Assembly: GCA_032718475.1 (NCBI GenBank)
Contig: JAUCBJ010008242.1
Coordinates: 62,001 to 126,000, forward strand
Length of the DNA stretch: 64,000 nucleotides
Direction: 5' to 3'
Origin: Nemertoderma westbladi
Taxonomy: Eukaryota; Xenacoelomorpha; Nemertodermatida; Nemertodermatidae
Made by a program: the position numbers and the translations under genes. Shown piece after piece: positions 55,051-64,000 of the stretch (its first letter is position 1; each line of letters begins with the position of its first letter). Under the pieces are notes generated by a model. The model saw only the letters and a program-made list of their open reading frames with translations, was not told where the DNA came from and ran no database searches.

Positions 55051-55598
55051 TATTAGATACCTTCCGCTACTAATTAAACGTATTTAAACCGATCGCGATC
55101 GGGAATAATTTGTTCGGTATATGAAACTTTTTATTTTGGACATTTTTTGCTGTTATAAACATCTAGATATTGATACATTTTCAATTTTTTTGTGAAAACC
55201 AGTGTACCAATCAGGGATCGTACGGTACTACCGCTACCGCAAATACCGCGCTTTTTACTACCGCTACCGCAAATGCCAACTACTGTGGTATTTGTGGTAG
55301 TTGGTAATTAGTAAATTTAACCCCCCTCAGTGTATTCTTACCCCCATGATATTTTAAATTTCAATATATTTTAAATTCGATATAAGCCAACAGTTAAGAC
55401 CACAGATACCTCTAATACACAGACAAACACACACTGGAGATTTGTATATAGTAAAGTAGGCCGGCCTACTGTAGAAGATACAAAAAAATACACCGAGAGT
55501 GAGAATAGGGGAATTTAACCGGGGATGGATTTGTACAGAGTGAAAATTGATAAATGCAGGGGTGAGTTTTCACTGGAGGGGGATAAAATAGGGTAGGT

Positions 55599-55795
55599 GT
55601 AAAACGCGGATCCGGATTCCAAAATTATCAATTAAGGGAAAGGAGCAGGTTACAGTGGCACGTTAATTTAACCAAAACAATAAACTAAAGTCAATAGAAC
55701 AGGTTATAGTTTTATTTTTGGGAGTTATAAAAATGTAAAAAAAATCGACTTCCGTAGGGACAATGTTAAATGTAGAATCCGGATCCGCGTTTTAC
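55599..55795. mobile_element. MITE B, nested in the hAT element
   Basis: A 197-bp segment bounded by a perfect 21-bp inverted repeat that begins GTAAAACGCGGATCCGGATT. No clear target duplication. The 55-bp module lies at 55631-55685 on the minus strand. Confidence 0.75.
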
Positions 55796-55814
55796 TCTGA
55801 CCCGATAAAATACG

Positions 55815-55912
55815 CTAGGGAAATTACACCCCGGGAGCGTATTGCCAATCCTTACACTACTAACTAGGGAAATTACACCCCGGGAGCGTATTGCCAATCC
55901 TTACACTACTAA
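55815..55912. repeat. 49-bp tandem duplication inside the hAT element
   Basis: Two identical copies start CTAGGGAAATTACACC at 55815 and 55864; a third partial start is at 55913. Confidence 0.92.
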
Positions 55913-56525
55913 CTAGGGAATTTTAACCGGGGGTGATTTTGTATGGGGAGTGAAAATTATCTGTTACACCGGTACCTAAGAAGTAAAACTTTTACTGTAA
56001 ACTGTGTTCCTAAATTAAGTTGAAGTTCCTATCAATCATATGTCATAACAGGCTGAAACAGCAGCAATAGTAATAGTCAAATTATTTGAAATCGTCAAAT
56101 AATTTTCTAAAATAATAATCCTGATTTCGAATAACTATAAAATTAATAAGACATAAATTTTTGATGATACCAAAATATTACAAAACTTTTTTCGTATCAT
56201 ATCGCATTTTCTTACAATCACATTAATATCACATTGTATCCTTTATTTATACCTTTAAAAAAAATCACCATATATGCAAAATAAACGTTCAACCATCGTT
56301 ACAGCAGTTACACATTAAATAAAAAAAATTGATTCGTATTGTATCGTATTTTTCTGTCAACAAAAACAAAGATAAATTAAAAAAAAACAATTCAAGCAAA
56401 CGATATACCAAAAATAAACGCCACACTTTAAAAAAAATCATCAAAAAGGTGAGCCTCTAACTTCATTAATAACAGCTACAATTTTTGCTGCCGCAAAAAG
56501 TAACCTTACGATCCCTGGTACCAAT

Positions 56526-58925
56526 CAAAATGGTTGCGGAATGGTCCGTGAAAAGGAGTGTAGCCCTGAGTGTAGGCCCATGTTAAACAATCGGATGCAC
56601 ACTTTCGCTACGACTGACACGCCACTACCGGTACTATAACATTGGAGCTTGTTTTTAAGCTTCCCCACACCCAAACCATAACTAAAATCAAAATATGTAT
56701 TATTAAATTATGGTAAACCAGATCGACTAGATGATATGTCAGTATGTAGTTGAGGAGTGATAACTTCAGTACCATTCGGTGATTCATTTTGTTGAATACC
56801 GGTCTGACGGTCCGGTATGAAAGTAAGATATACCTTTTGTAGGTCCAACATCATCGTTTCTTCCCGGATAGCTGGACAGATTATCCAAGGATTTCATTTT
56901 AGACATCGTTGTTATTTAGAGAATCCAAAGTTACTCTGTTAGCGGACAAGGTTATTATCGCAGAGTCAGTCCGCCCTCGTTATGTCTATGGCGCTACGGC
57001 TGTGCAGAATTCAGACTATTCGTTGATACCGGTATCGAAAATCCTAAGAGTTTCGCCACACCAACAACAGAACAACCGCAGAATAATAATATTATATAAA
57101 TATTTTTGAAATTCCCACTCAACATTTACAATGATACAACAATATCTGCCTATTGACCAATCAGCGATCACCCAAAGGACATTCAAATTGTGCATTTTTT
57201 TAAATATCAAATTTGCATTTTGTTAATATTTATTTTTATATTTGTATATCATTTTTATTATCTCATTTGACGATAAGAGAAATGTAGAAGAAAATGTATT
57301 TAAACTAAAATTAAAAAGTATGCAACTAAAAGTACTTGTTCTCTAACAGTTTCGCCAACATATCAATATACTTACAATAGATAAAACAAACAATGCCCTA
57401 TAAATCAATATTGAATCATAGAATACTGTATGTATGTTACTGAATATATATACTGTAGCATCTCCAAACGCCAACGCTGCGCCAACATAGTACCATATGT
57501 TACCATTGAAATACAATCTAATGTTGAGGGAATCTGAATTGAGAAGTGGATGTGGGGGTATTGTGTAGGGGGGGGGGGGGGGGGGGGGGGGGGGTTGGAA
57601 GCACATACATTATACAAAATAACTGAACAATGGACACATACTTTAGTATTTTAGACATTTTTTTCCATTTTTTTTAAATACTGGTTTATTTAACACTTTC
57701 GATATTAAACTCTTGTTTATTTTTTCCTGAAAGGGACCGGGTAGGAGAGGGTGTGGTGCTACACGTCACTGTATTTTGATGAGACCTACTGTATATCATC
57801 ATGTACATCATATTATATTAATAATTATACCCTCAATTTTATAATATATCGCATTTAATGAATTAAACAATATAAATAAAAAATATTAGCATCCTTTGTG
57901 CGGGGGGGCGATCCACGATGTAAGGTAAGCCTTAGCGTAGGGGTATCATTAATCAACCTGTCGATCTGTAGATTCGCATATTTGCATATTTTATTATATT
58001 TCTTTATGTTGATTTGTTTAATTATTTATTATATTTTATCGCATATTTTAATAACTCGGCCAATACGCGATGAAATTACACATCTAGTCAGGCAAAAGTT
58101 GAGAAATTTTCCAATTATAATTTACGTGTGACCTTCGGGAAGCTAAGATAAAAGCAGTTAATTATGTTAATTCGGTAAAAAGCGTTATTTCCATCGTGTC
58201 CTTTCATGGAAATTAAATATTTCCAACTACAAGTAAGATTAAATTAATTGTAGATAATTGTATTAAAAATTATACAACTAGAATCCCCATTCCATCATAG
58301 TTTTTAATTATTTCAAGTGATTTGCTTTAAGAAATGTGTTTTTAATTGATCTAAACATAAATAACATGGTACCAAAATTTGATACTTCTTAGTTATTGGT
58401 CACTTTAATGTAGAAATTCCAGAAATCAAACAAGTAGACCCCCATAGCTTTGGGATTTTTTTACCAACACAATCAACAAAGGTAATTTCCATGAGGCTAT
58501 AATTTCAAACCGGATTAAATTCTACCCATATTGAACGAAGTTATACCAGTTTATTTTTTGTCATCACTTCACGGTATTTGTTCAACTGTCCCCAGTTTGG
58601 GAGATAGACTTGTATTGGTGACCTTACAATTGCCTCCTTATTAACAGGGTAAATTACTTTAATAATATTTCAATATCATTAAATACATACATCGTGGTAT
58701 AAGCGTGGTGTTTCGTTTTGTATCAATCATGGAGAGTTTCACATTTTTGCTTTCCAGTATGCCATTCATAAATGGGAAAATTTTACATTTATGAACGGAC
58801 CCTCAGGGAATTTATGTATGTTTTAGCGCCCAAATCGAAATATTTAACAAATCCATATATTAATTATTATTTCTGCGAAAACATAATGAAATATTAGACT
58901 TTTAGCACAACATCGAACAATATCC
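56526..58925. other. Intergenic region between SLC35A and DUS3L
   Basis: No gene recognised. A 27-G run lies at 57568-57594 (the proline-rich frame on the other strand is only its shadow). The first exon and promoter of SLC35A may be in the left part. Confidence 0.5.
57568..57594. repeat. Poly-G tract (27 G)
   Basis: Uninterrupted run of G on the plus strand. The true length may differ because such runs assemble poorly. Confidence 0.9.
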
Positions 58926-59639
58926 CTAAGTTGGACTATATGAATTCGCTTTGTGTTTAGGTTGAAATTGGAAGGTTTCTGGAACCTTTCCGAGAATAAG
59001 TTCTGTAATTTTAATCCAATCAGCGCAGTTTGTGCTGGAAAATAGAGTTTCTAGATGATCTCTACCGATAAACGGAGGCGGACGAAGGTTCAGTCGCTGT
59101 GGTTGTTCTAGAATACCAACGGGAATATATCGGTGTAGGAAGGACAACCATTCCAAAAGGAATCTCCGCGTTCTCTCGACACCTTGGGCGTCGGAGCCCC
59201 AATGCTCCAACCCGTAGTTACAGAAACGACGCAGAATATCCAGTCGTTCGCTCGAGGAAATATCCCAACTGCGTTGCTCCTTAATCTCGGTGAATATCCA
59301 GGGTTTAACGAGCGCCCCTCGTCCGATCATGCAGCCCGCGACCCGGCTGGAGGCGACCCGGGCCACGTCCGCGTACCCGAACACGTCCCCGCACCCGAGT
59401 ACCGGCATGTCCCCGGCCGCGAGCGCGCAGCTCTCCAGGTAGTCCCAGTCCGCGGTGTGCGTGTATCGCGCCTCGCGGGAACGACCGTGCACCGCTCCCA
59501 TCGCCGCGCCGTACTCCCGACACAACGGGAGCAGTTGGTGGGCCGTGTTACGGGATGTTTCCACTCCGGTTCGCATCTTTACCGTCACCGGAACGTCGAG
59601 AACCGAAGTCAACCCGAGGAGAATTCCTTTCAATTTCCG
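58926..59639 (-). CDS. DUS3L: tRNA-dihydrouridine(47) synthase DUS3L, exon 2
   Basis: 714 bp after acceptor TTTGCAG, phase 0, ending in TAG. It holds the second half of the FMN-binding barrel: VTVKMRTGV, AVHGRSREARYTHTADWDYL with the histidine and arginine that contact tRNA and FMN, VLGCGDVFGY and MIGRGALVKPWIF (phosphate-binding), then the helical C-terminal domain (FLLEWLSFLHRYIPVG). All signatures are intact. Confidence 0.93.
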   Translation of the reverse strand, partial: RKLKGILLGLTSVLDVPVTVKMRTGVETSRNTAHQLLPLCREYGAAMGAVHGRSREARYTHTADWDYLESCALAAGDMPVLGCGDVFGYADVARVASSRVAGCMIGRGALVKPWIFTEIKEQRSWDISSSERLDILRRFCNYGLEHWGSDAQGVERTRRFLLEWLSFLHRYIPVGILEQPQRLNLRPPPFIGRDHLETLFSSTNCADWIKITELILGKVPETFQFQPKHKANSYSPT

Positions 59640-59845
59640 CTGCAAATAACAAACTAATTAATAGAAACAACTAGAATAACAGTTTATAAGTAATTTTACT
59701 CTTATTGGGCGGAAACCCTCCGGGTATCCGAGTGGCTAATGGAACTCACATATCGTCTATTTTATCTTTACGGATTTGCCCCCCCCCCCCCCTCCCACAA
59801 TTTTTCTTTCTACCCATTAATGTAATACTATTAGTTTAAACGAAC
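59640..59845 (-). other. DUS3L intron
   Basis: 206 bp, GTTCGT ... TTTGCAG. Contains a 14-C run at 59779-59792 on the plus strand. Confidence 0.85.
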
Positions 59846-61393
59846 CTTCCGCTTCATCAGAGCGCAACCGCCGCCTCTATTGAAGACGCTGTCGATCGGA
59901 CAGCCCATATTAACATCGACGAAATCGACATCGACTTCGTTAGCGATAAGCTCCGCGCACCGACTCATTGCGTCGGGGTGTTCTCCCTCTATCTGCACCC
60001 CGAAGACATCCTCGGTAGAGTGCCGCCTCAGTAGCGCCCACTCCGAGAGTTGTCCCGCCAGCAGACAGTGCGACATGGCCATCTCCCCGCAGGTGATGTC
60101 GGCACCGAACTCCTTACAGAGACGACGGAATGGCAGGTTACCCACCGTGGTTAAAGGGGCCAAATACAACTTGTTACGGAAGTCAATGTGTTTAACTTGG
60201 TCCCGTTGGCAACCACGTTTGTTACCAAGGTAACTACGAGTTGGTGGACCATCTAGTCTGTTGGACTCAACTTCGTGCATGACAGACTTCCCTTCCTTAA
60301 CGACTATATTAGTAACCGCCGTCGCATCAATCATAAAATTATCTGTATTAGCATCACTCACAATATTAGCCGTATTACCATCAGTCACAATATTAGCTGT
60401 ATTAGCATCATTCACATAATTAGCCGTATTAGCATCAGTCACAGAATTAGCCGTATTAGCATCGTGCACAGAATTAGCCGCATTAGCATCACTCACACTA
60501 TTAGCCGTATTAGCATCAGTTGCAGAATTAGCTGTATTAGCATCACTCACATTATCAGCATTAGTTACAGAATTAGCTGTATTAGCATCAGTCACAATAT
60601 TAGCTGTATTAGCATCAGTCACAGAATTAGCCGTGTTGGCATCAGTTGCAGAATTAGCCGTATTAGCATCACTGCTATCGATAGGTACAACACCTGCGTT
60701 GGGCGCACTATCGCCATCCGTAACTATGGATTCCTCGCCCAATATCCGCCTCCACTCAACCATAAATTCATCCGATTTCGGGAACTGGTATTTCCGTTTC
60801 CACAACTGAATTTGTACAGATTTCTTTAAATTATTTGTGACTCCCGATACTTTGCCACTTTTACTCACATCGAAGATTTGAACGAGTGTAGCGGGGTCCG
60901 TGTGCGACTTGGCGAACCTGCAGGTAATTCCGTATTTACATAATCCCGTTTTACTATAAAATGGACAACGGCCCTCCAAGTCTTGCGGTTTGGAATTCCA
61001 GTAGGTTTTAACGTCGTGCGAATATTTGCATTTTTCCCCGAAGTTACATCGCTCTGGGTTCTCCAACACGTATGAATAACATAAACTCAGCTCCTCAACC
61101 TTCCCAGTCCTCGGACGGTGTTTATTTTGTCCCCTAATCCGTTTCCTAGGCGGCGATGCCTTGGAAACTCCCTCCACAGTTTGACCTTCAGACTCTGACT
61201 TTGCCAGAGACTTTGCGTAGTTTCGACAGGCCGGCAGTTCTGTGTAATTGACGTATTGACGTAGAATTCTCGCCTGGCCGGGGGCGTTAAGGGCAGTTTC
61301 AATTAAATCAATCGGCATCCATGTAGGAGGCTCTTGTCGTTCCGGCTCTAATCCAACGCAATCCCCATCACTTATACCTTCAATGTCGGCCAT
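59846..61393 (-). CDS. DUS3L: tRNA-dihydrouridine(47) synthase DUS3L, exon 1
   Basis: Start ATG at 61393 in a strong context (ACCATGG), reading [10 protein letters not shown]; 516 codons to an AAG-GTTCGT donor. With exon 2 it gives 753 residues. The enzyme reduces U47 in the tRNA variable loop using NADPH and FMN. From the start: an acidic/basic N-terminus, two CCCH zinc fingers near 104-165 ([11 protein letters not shown] and [13 protein letters not shown]), a run of about 14 nine-residue repeats (DANTANSVT type, about 240-365), then the catalytic barrel: [27 protein letters not shown] and NMGCPIDSV with the catalytic cysteine near 496. The repeat insert is unusual and makes the protein longer than the roughly 650-residue human form. 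Confidence 0.93.
60300..60690. repeat. 27-bp coding repeat in DUS3L exon 1
   Basis: About 14 copies of a 27-bp unit encoding DANTANSVT and variants, with two shortened or changed units. The frame is always kept. Confidence 0.9.
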
Positions 61394-61600
61394 GGTTCCG
61401 GTGGACAGCCGAAAACGCAAACGGAAATTATAGTAAATAAGAAGCGAAGCCTAACCCACAACGCCACAAGTAAAGTAACCTAACTGCTTTTAAATTTCCC
61501 GCCTAACTAACAAGTAAAATTACAATTGCAATTATTGAGCACTGGAATAACATTGAAATTATAAAATAACAACATAGTAACAACATATTTAATTCCTTTG
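61394..61600 (-). other. DUS3L 5' flank
   Basis: Short AT-rich region upstream of the start codon. It must hold the 5' UTR and core promoter; no clear element is seen. Confidence 0.4.
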
Positions 61601-62700
61601 ATCCTCGCGACATACAGAACGGTTTAGACGTAATATTATATCACTGGTGTAATCAAAACGGTATGGAACTAAATCTGAACAAACCAAATATGATAAAGTT
61701 CAGGAAAGGTGGCCCGGTGTACAGTACAAGCTGAGATAACACCAGTGACTCCCCAAACATCTCAGCCTAGGCTGAGAACACTCCCCTTAGGATGATATGA
61801 CTCCCCTTAGGCTGAGATGACTCCCCTTAGGCTGATATGACTCCCCTAATGGAGTTATAATTCATATACGTACCTGTGTTATTTTTGTAAATTGCAAAAA
61901 TAAGACCGTAACTTATGTTATTGAGATATCGTTTGTTGTTTTGGTTAGAAAAGCCCGAAACGGTAACCTGCCCCTTTCTTTTAATTAAGTAATCTATTGA
62001 GAAAACTGGAGAGTGTTCTCAGCCTAGGCTGAGAAAACTGGGGAGACATATTTGGTGGGGAGTTATCTCAGCCTGTTACACCGGCTCGCCAACTCTGATA
62101 AATTTTATTATGATGAGAATATCATTGAGATCTGCATAATGGATATGAATATTTAGGAGTGACTCTCCAACCCACATTAAGCTTCACCAAACATACAATG
62201 CGGAAAAAGCGAAAAGTGTTTGCTGCAATGGGATGCCTTTCGAATCAACATCTTTTATTAGTTGATACGGGAATGAAAATCTTCCATATGCAATTCTACC
62301 CCCTTGTGACATACGCCTTCCCTGTCATAGAAAAATTTCTAACCGTAAACCAGTTAAAAGAACTCGACATAATTAAAGCAAGATTTGTTAAACGCCTGCT
62401 AGGTACAGACAATACAGGCGAGAGCGTGATGATAATTTTATAAACCAGGGCTTCTTAAAGGACCGGCGTTTATAAATTACTCTTGGAAAGGAGCTCTCCA
62501 ACAGATCCGCTATATCATAACTAGAACTACGGCCCATGATTGGCACTCCAACTTATTCACAAACTCTGAACCATTCCACAGGCGATCAGATCAGTGTTTA
62601 TGCAGCTTTTGCCGCGGCTCAGCCCATCACCTGTACCACGTGCTAGACTGCCCCAACCGTCCCTCTTTAAAATCTTTATCGAATTCAGTGATATTTTAAA
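61600..62700 (+). pseudogene. LINE relic, same family as 2334-3302, split by a MITE
   Basis: At 61645-61712 the frame reads HWCNQNGMELNLNKPNMIKFRK, matching the segment after the YADD motif of the left-end LINE. After the MITE (61714-62084) it resumes with KFYYDENII, LQPTLSFTKH and FYPLVTYAF, and ends with a Cys/His cluster (CLCSFCRGSAHHLYHVLDC) at about 62600-62650. Several stops and frame changes. Confidence 0.8.
61714..62084. mobile_element. MITE C, inserted in a LINE relic
   Basis: Ends CCGGTGTA and TACACCGG are inverted repeats; the next 60 bases on each side are also complementary with gaps (GCTGAGATAAC, and the palindrome CTCAGCCTAGGCTGAG at 61763 and 62016). Near the left end a CTCCCCTTAGGCTGAKATGA unit is repeated four times (about 61786-61855). 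The 55-bp module is at 61931-61985. No clear target duplication. Confidence 0.7.
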
Positions 62701-63093
62701 TTACCTATGTTGTTTTAATTTAAATTTTATTTATAACGATTAAACACTCATTTACCCCCATCATGGGGTGTATTATACTGTATGTTTAAAAAAAAATTAT
62801 TGAGCACTGGAATAACATTGAAATTAACAAAAATAACAACATAGCAAGAGAGCAGAGACAATAGGTAGATGGTAGTCGATAAGGAGATGGTAGTCGCACA
62901 TGATGATAAAGTAAAGAATGGCAATTTTACTGTTACTTATGTACAGTGGTTACCAGTTACGTTACCCTAGACGGGAAATCGAATCCTTATTATTTCATTC
63001 CATCCTGTACCTAAAAGAAGAACTGAACAGTTTGACGAAGGACAGTTTGAAATCTAGTCCATAGTCCATACGACCAATAAATGCAACTAGCAA

Positions 63094-63118
63094 CCCCCCC
63101 CCCCCCCCCCCCCCCCCC
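63094..63118. repeat. Poly-C tract (25 C)
   Basis: Uninterrupted run of C. Confidence 0.9.
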
Positions 63119-63210
63119 TCGGGTTAGGTATTGGTCATTGAAACGAAATAGTTGGGCCGGTAGTCCAGGGATAGAGGGAACCAATGTCGAAAATATTCAT
63201 TCCTGAATCC

Positions 63211-63450
63211 AGAACATACTTCACCGGAGAACATACTTCACCGGATAACATACTTCACCGGAGAACATACTTCACCGGAGAACATACTTCACCGGATAAC
63301 ATACTTCACCGGAGAACACTTCACCGGAGAACATACTTCACCGGAGAACACTTCACCGGAGAACATACTTCACCGGAGAACACTTCACCGGAGAACATAC
63401 TTCACCGGAGAACATACTTCACCGGAGAACACTTCACCGGATAACATACT
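63211..63450. repeat. Short minisatellite
   Basis: About 15 units of GAACATACTTCACCGGA (17 bp) and a 13-bp form lacking ATAC, mixed. The long and short units alternate in part. The open frame across it is a by-product. Confidence 0.9.
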
Positions 63451-64000
63451 TCCCTCTGATTCTATCAATACAATAGTGCATTGGTATACAATACATGGTA
63501 CCGCACATTACTAACTCATAAGTGTATAAATTTTTTGTAGAATTAAAAGTACTGAAAATCCCGGCTGGATATAAGGTGTCCCATAGAAATACAGCCTACA
63601 TACAATTTGAAATCTATTTCATGAAAATAACCTAAATTTAAAATACCAAGCTGCAAAAAGGCAATTTTTAGAAATACAATTACACTTGACTTACAGGTAT
63701 AACATGAAATTCAAATATATATAGGGCTATATGATGTATAATTGACCTCGCTGTCTAATATTTAATTAAAATAAAACATTAGCGAAAAATTTGAGTTAAA
63801 ATTAAGCACCGGTACATTTCCATGCAATAAATAGTTATTATTACCGTATTACAATTAATTAATTAATATTTTTCAATACTTCCTTCCTTTGAAAGTTGTT
63901 TTGAAGTACCGTATTATCTTATTTACGTTTAAACTGTGTGACATTCTGTATTCTGTGTGACCACATTTACATTTACATTTTGAATTAGATTTATGTAAAA

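Larger units (their letters stand above)
55212..56517. mobile_element. Non-autonomous hAT element (1306 bp)
   Basis: Ends are CAGGGATCGTACGGTAC on the left and, reverse-complemented, CAGGGATCGTAAGGTTAC on the right. GTACCAAT flanks both sides (55204-55211 and 56518-56525), a perfect 8-bp target duplication, as for hAT. There is no transposase frame. It contains hairpin-forming CTACCGCAAAT words near 55230-55310, MITE B, and a 49-bp tandem duplication. Confidence 0.88.
62701..64000. other. Noncoding right end of the window
   Basis: No gene seen. Contains a 25-C run (63094-63118) and the minisatellite at 63211-63450. The rest is AT-rich. Confidence 0.6.

Noticed and set aside
57343-57617. Proline-rich ORFs
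   Set aside because: The prolines come from the 27-G run; the rest has no coding character.
63184-63444. ORF of 86 aa with HRRTYFTGE repeats
   Set aside because: It is the translation of a 17/13-bp minisatellite.

Overview
The window is metazoan nuclear DNA, most likely from an invertebrate, and it is dominated by retrotransposons. Three host genes can be read: a nucleotide-sugar transporter of the SLC35A family (minus strand, three exons found between 46156 and 54594, first exon not found), the tRNA-dihydrouridine synthase DUS3L (minus strand, two exons, 58926-61393), and an intronless RRM plus zinc-knuckle RNA-binding protein (plus strand, 43868-44653). BEL/Pao, Gypsy and several LINE families, hAT and mariner-like miniature elements, GT-AG introns and CCCH/RRM proteins all fit an animal. 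The species cannot be named from the sequence. The palindromes TACCGGTA and TAGGCCTA recur throughout, which looks like a genome-wide habit.

Layout. 1-1520: a satellite of about 152-bp monomers, each with an RFX X-box-like site. 1521-2333: mostly AT-rich, with a small LINE relic. 2334-3302 and 32363-33450: the two halves of one minus-strand LINE, split by a 29-kb insertion. That insertion (3308-32362) is a BEL/Pao element (BEL1, plus strand) with 1175-bp LTRs and a 5-bp target duplication GATAG. Its reverse-transcriptase region is itself split by a second BEL/Pao element (BEL2, minus strand, 10707-24619, 528/537-bp LTRs), and its RNase H region by a short CR1-like LINE 3' end (25432-25595). 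LTR divergence agrees with the nesting order: about 9 differences in 1175 bp for BEL1, about 2 substitutions and one indel for BEL2. 33451-36296: small ORFs, another LINE relic, a broken zinc-finger fragment. 36297-41532: a Gypsy element (minus strand, 204-bp LTRs). 41540-43867: noncoding with a LINE relic. 43868-61393: the three host genes, with MITEs, a non-autonomous hAT and a 5.9-kb minisatellite. 61600-64000: a LINE relic split by a MITE, a poly-C tract and a short minisatellite.

Most notable points. (1) The 5.9-kb minisatellite fills the SLC35A intron between 46867 and 53629. Its roughly 85 units each repeat the last codons of the preceding exon plus its 5' splice site, so the intron is an array of decoy donors. 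(2) BEL2 has, after pol, a large ORF that reads as a DEDD/RNase D-like 3'-5' exonuclease followed by three CCHC zinc knuckles, where an env would sit in some elements. (3) The satellite at the left end carries ten X-box-like motifs at a 146-165 bp spacing. (4) Three miniature elements with different termini share a 55-bp module of two constant blocks around a variable 14-bp centre. (5) The BEL1 gag/pol reading frame carries five perfect 5' splice-donor consensus 9-mers within about 1.3 kb.

The transposon genes are mostly full length but each copy carries stops or frameshifts, so none looks autonomous as assembled. Host genes look intact where they can be read.
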